The translations under genes and the position numbers were made by a program. Shown here one piece after another: positions 5,687-6,906 of a stretch of DNA of 6,906 nt. Position 1 is the first letter of the stretch. Every line of letters begins with the position of its first letter. The notes below the pieces were generated by a model. It was given only the letters and a program-made list of their open reading frames with translations. It had not been told where the DNA came from and made no database searches. Source of the stretch: Candidatus Methanoplasma reticulitermitis (GTDB taxonomy: Archaea > Thermoplasmatota > Thermoplasmata > Methanomassiliicoccales > Methanomethylophilaceae); the NCBI GenBank assembly GCA_031287135.1, contig JAITTK010000048.1, positions 1 through 6,906 of the forward strand. Direction: 5' to 3'.

Positions 5687-5775
5687 ATCGACAATATTCC
5701 CGATGAATAAACAGCTAAGGCTCTGATGTCGAATTTTCAGGATCCGAAGTCCGCCAGTCTTGCGGAGATGCGGCA

Positions 5776-6438
5776 TCATTCAATCGTGTCTATGTAAACG
5801 GACGATGCAAAACCGGTGTCCAGGACCAGGACGGAACCGTCGATCCTGACCACCGTCATACGGTCCTCCTGGGAATTGGACTCCAAAGTGAGCTCCCGTC
5901 CCGGTACGAAACCCATCAGGATGAGTTTCTTGACGACATCCGAGTCGCTGCTCTTCAGATGGGACACTATCCCGCGGTCACCCGGATTCAGATCCGACAG
6001 CGAAGCGGTTATGTGCATCCCGTCTGAAGACATGGCCCTGCACGGCGCAGAGCATACCTGGCAGTCGCTGTCGATCTGTGTGCCCAGCATCTGGCAGATC
6101 TTTATTGCGGATTCCTCAGACAGTGCGTGCTCGAGGATGTGCGCTTCCTTGTGGGCGGTCTCGCTGTCTTGGTTTAGTACATTCATCAGGAAGTTCTCAA
6201 GAACATGGTGTTTCTTCCTTATGATCCGGGCATACGCCAGCCCTTCTTCCGTGAGCTTCACGCCGTGATATCTCTCATATTCGACAAGACCTTCGTTCGA
6301 AAGGACCTTCAGCATCTCCGTCACGCTCGCCGGGGAGACCTTCATGAAAGCCGCCAGCTCCGTTGTCTTGGTGTTATTCTCACCTTCGGTAAGCCTGAGT
6401 ATGCTTATCAGGTAGTCCTCGCGGTTCCCGGTTGTCAT
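5776..6438 (-). CDS. DtxR/MntR-family metal-dependent transcriptional repressor with FeoA domain
   Basis: This is a probable metal-sensing repressor of iron or manganese genes. From the ATG at 6438 it has 220 residues; numbers here count from a GTG at 6441 that would add one. The winged helix is at about 6-66 (recognition region SPASVTEMLKVLSNEGLVEY). The metal-binding and dimerisation domain is at about 70-140 (RKKHHVLENF, HKEAHILEHALS). A FeoA/SH3-like domain is at about 147-219. Likely ligands are Asp9, His78 or His79, Glu82, His97, His101, Glu104 and His105. Asp9 matches the Asp of MntR (Met in DtxR), and His101 stands where DtxR has Cys and MntR has Glu, so metal choice cannot be read off. 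A Cys cluster (Cys127, 130, 134, plus Cys116) precedes the FeoA domain. A TATA-like box about 27 bases upstream predicts a leaderless message, and a palindrome beside it suggests self-repression. Family is secure; metal is not. Confidence 0.93.
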   Translation of the reverse strand: MTTGNREDYLISILRLTEGENNTKTTELAAFMKVSPASVTEMLKVLSNEGLVEYERYHGVKLTEEGLAYARIIRKKHHVLENFLMNVLNQDSETAHKEAHILEHALSEESAIKICQMLGTQIDSDCQVCSAPCRAMSSDGMHITASLSDLNPGDRGIVSHLKSSDSDVVKKLILMGFVPGRELTLESNSQEDRMTVVRIDGSVLVLDTGFASSVYIDTIE

Positions 6439-6461
6439 CACCCCATGTTATGGCTGTAAGG

Positions 6462-6469
6462 TAGATAAA
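6462..6469 (-). promoter_or_regulatory. TATA-like box of the repressor gene
   Basis: TTTATCTA on the minus strand is centred near 6465 and predicts a start at about 6439, on top of the GTG/ATG pair at 6441/6438. The message is therefore probably leaderless; the GGGGTG just before the ATG is too close to serve as a ribosome site. Confidence 0.5.
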
Positions 6470-6471
6470 TG

Positions 6472-6485
6472 TTAGGAATACCTAA
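6472..6485. promoter_or_regulatory. Probable DtxR-type operator
   Basis: TTAGGAATACCTAA has perfect 5-base arms TTAGG and CCTAA around four bases. The arms equal the half-sites of the classical DtxR/IdeR operator (TTAGG...CCTAA). A third half-site-like TAAGGTA lies at 6457-6463. The palindrome sits directly upstream of the TATA-like box, in the TFB-recognition position, so bound repressor would block initiation of its own gene. Confidence 0.6.
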
Positions 6486-6486
6486 T

Positions 6487-6496
6487 CATACGTATG
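6487..6496. repeat. Perfect 10-bp palindrome CATACGTATG
   Basis: A full palindrome one base beyond the DtxR-type operator. It may extend the regulatory site or be coincidental; no matching regulator is recognised. Confidence 0.3.
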
Positions 6497-6507
6497 TGCG
6501 AACGGGA

Positions 6508-6520
6508 TGAAAAAGGAAGA
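6508..6520 (-). terminator. Possible T-rich terminator of the flavoprotein gene
   Basis: On the minus strand the sequence reads TCTTCCTTTTTCA about 50 bases after the flavoprotein stop codon. Archaeal termination commonly uses T-rich tracts without a strong hairpin. A weak hairpin (TTTCC/GGAAA, 6526-6538) lies just before it in the direction of transcription. It would separate the flavoprotein from the repressor promoter. Confidence 0.35.
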
Positions 6521-6570
6521 TGTTTCATTTCCAATGGAAAGTGTTCGGATCCCATCGGCGGGGACGGCGT

Positions 6571-6906
6571 TCAGAGTTTCTTTCCGATCGCCTTCGCCTC
6601 TGCCAGGACGGAGCTGTTCTTCGAAGCCGTGTCGGGAGGGTTGGCACCCGTAAGAACGATTTTACCCACCGGTTCGAATTTCAGCATCCCCGCCATTATG
6701 CCCTCTACCTTGTCCGCCATCGCCTTTGCGCCGTCCGCACCCCCGCCACAGCTCACGACCGTCGCGAGTTTCTTGCCGGAGCCTATGTTCGGCACGAAAT
6801 CCGGACCTATGAAACTGTAGAATCTGTCCTGAAGGAGTCTGAACTGTCCGTTCGCCTCTCCGAAGTAGCAGGGGGTGGAGATTATCACGCCCTCCGCATC
6901 CCTCAG
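6571..6906 (-). CDS. Flavodoxin-like / NADPH-dependent FMN reductase family protein (N-terminus beyond window)
   Basis: Only the C-terminal 111 residues are inside the window; the frame stays open to the right edge, so the start lies outside, and the GTG at 6888 is internal. The visible part begins LRDAEGVIISTPCYFGEANG, the strand-loop segment that contacts the FMN isoalloxazine ring in this family (usually GSPVYFG...). It continues with the helix QFRLLQDRFYSFIG, then a strand and Gly-rich loop VVSCGGGADGAK, and a C-terminal strand IVLTGANPP with a short helix. Whole proteins of this family are about 180-210 residues, so roughly 80 residues are missing, including any Cys cluster that would mark an iron-sulfur flavoprotein. 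It probably binds FMN and carries electrons or reduces a soluble acceptor in the cytoplasm; the substrate is unknown. It is read toward the repressor gene, 132 bases away, with a T-rich tract between. Confidence 0.82.
   Translation of the reverse strand: MRDAEGVIISTPCYFGEANGQFRLLQDRFYSFIGPDFVPNIGSGKKLATVVSCGGGADGAKAMADKVEGIMAGMLKFEPVGKIVLTGANPPDTASKNSSVLAEAKAIGKKL

Larger units (their letters stand above)
5536..5738. repeat. 203-bp foldback unit with 12-bp terminal inverted repeats (MITE-like or structured RNA)
   Basis: GAAAATTCGACA (5536-5547) and TGTCGAATTTTC (5727-5738) are perfect 12-bp reverse complements. Nested inside, CGGGAA (5561-5566) mirrors TTCCCG (5697-5702). Between them are four successive hairpins, at 5591-5605, 5605-5624, 5626-5640 and 5650-5679. 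The unit carries no gene. Terminal repeats around a short, non-coding, foldable body are what non-autonomous miniature transposons look like. However, I see no clear target-site duplication, so a structured RNA is the main alternative. Confidence 0.45.
5419..5775. other. Gene-free stretch between convergent gltX and repressor gene
   Basis: The two flanking genes end toward each other here. Open frames of up to about 70 codons exist on both strands but look forced by the hairpin-rich sequence: they lack start signals and recognisable domains. The stretch is dominated by the foldback element at 5536-5738; 5419-5535 and 5739-5775 show nothing I can assign. Confidence 0.6.

Noticed and set aside
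5550..5690. Remnant of a TnpB-type (IS200/IS605) gene with its guide RNA
   Set aside because: A CDYG...TDR-like string and structured 3' sequence gave the idea, but the zinc-finger Cys pairs and DRDxNA motif are not there in one frame, and IS200/IS605 elements lack the terminal inverted repeats seen here.
5482..5694. 70-codon minus-strand frame within the foldback unit
   Set aside because: It runs straight through the hairpins and inverted repeat, has no ribosome site or promoter-like sequence fitting it, and resembles a chance product of repeat-like DNA.
6494..6820. 108-codon plus-strand frame starting MCERDEKG
   Set aside because: Most of it is antisense to the flavoprotein gene, and the part before that gene has no independent support.

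Overview
The window looks archaeal and is probably from the Thermoplasmata/Methanomassiliicoccales side of the Euryarchaeota. Several signs agree. The glutamyl-tRNA synthetase is of the archaeal/eukaryotic type, with paired CxC motifs. The UbiD homologue is of the size and type used in the archaeal mevalonate route. TATA-like boxes lie about 25-30 bases before gene starts, in places giving leaderless or nearly leaderless messages. Shine-Dalgarno-like sites are of the GGTG/GTGAT kind. Arginine AGG and isoleucine ATA codons are common. The exact lineage is inferred and not proven.

Layout. Positions 145-1449 (+) encode adenylosuccinate synthase (PurA, TTG start). It meets tail-to-tail, 2 bp apart, a UbiD-family decarboxylase (1452-2732, minus; longer start at 2750), most likely anhydromevalonate phosphate decarboxylase. 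A 246-bp divergent spacer carries a perfect 12-bp inverted repeat and leads to a small four-helix membrane protein of the DUF3784 type (2979-3389, +). A 343-bp gene-free stretch follows, AT-rich first and then strongly structured (a 10-bp hairpin plus further GC-rich stems). It ends at the start of gltX, archaeal GluRS (3733-5418, +). A second gene-free stretch (5419-5775) contains a compact foldback unit bounded by perfect 12-bp inverted repeats and packed with hairpins. Next, on the minus strand, is a DtxR/MntR-family metal-dependent repressor with a FeoA domain (5776-6438), with a TTAGG/CCTAA operator-like palindrome next to its own TATA box. Last is the C-terminal part of a flavodoxin-like/NADPH-dependent FMN reductase family protein (6571-6906, minus) that runs off the right edge.

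How they work together. The genes are mostly single housekeeping units (purine synthesis, isoprenoid synthesis, tRNA charging) in alternating orientation, not one operon or a defence or mobile island. Only the metal regulator and the flavoprotein share a strand and adjacency. The repressor looks autoregulated, and the flavoprotein could be linked to iron or redox status, but that link is inferred.

The least ordinary parts are non-coding: the structured leader before gltX, the 203-bp foldback element after it, and the 12-bp palindrome before the DUF3784 gene. In the proteins, the points of note are an unusual metal-ligand set and Cys cluster in the repressor and a deviating KMSKS-region motif in GluRS. 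I found no convincing new multi-gene system.
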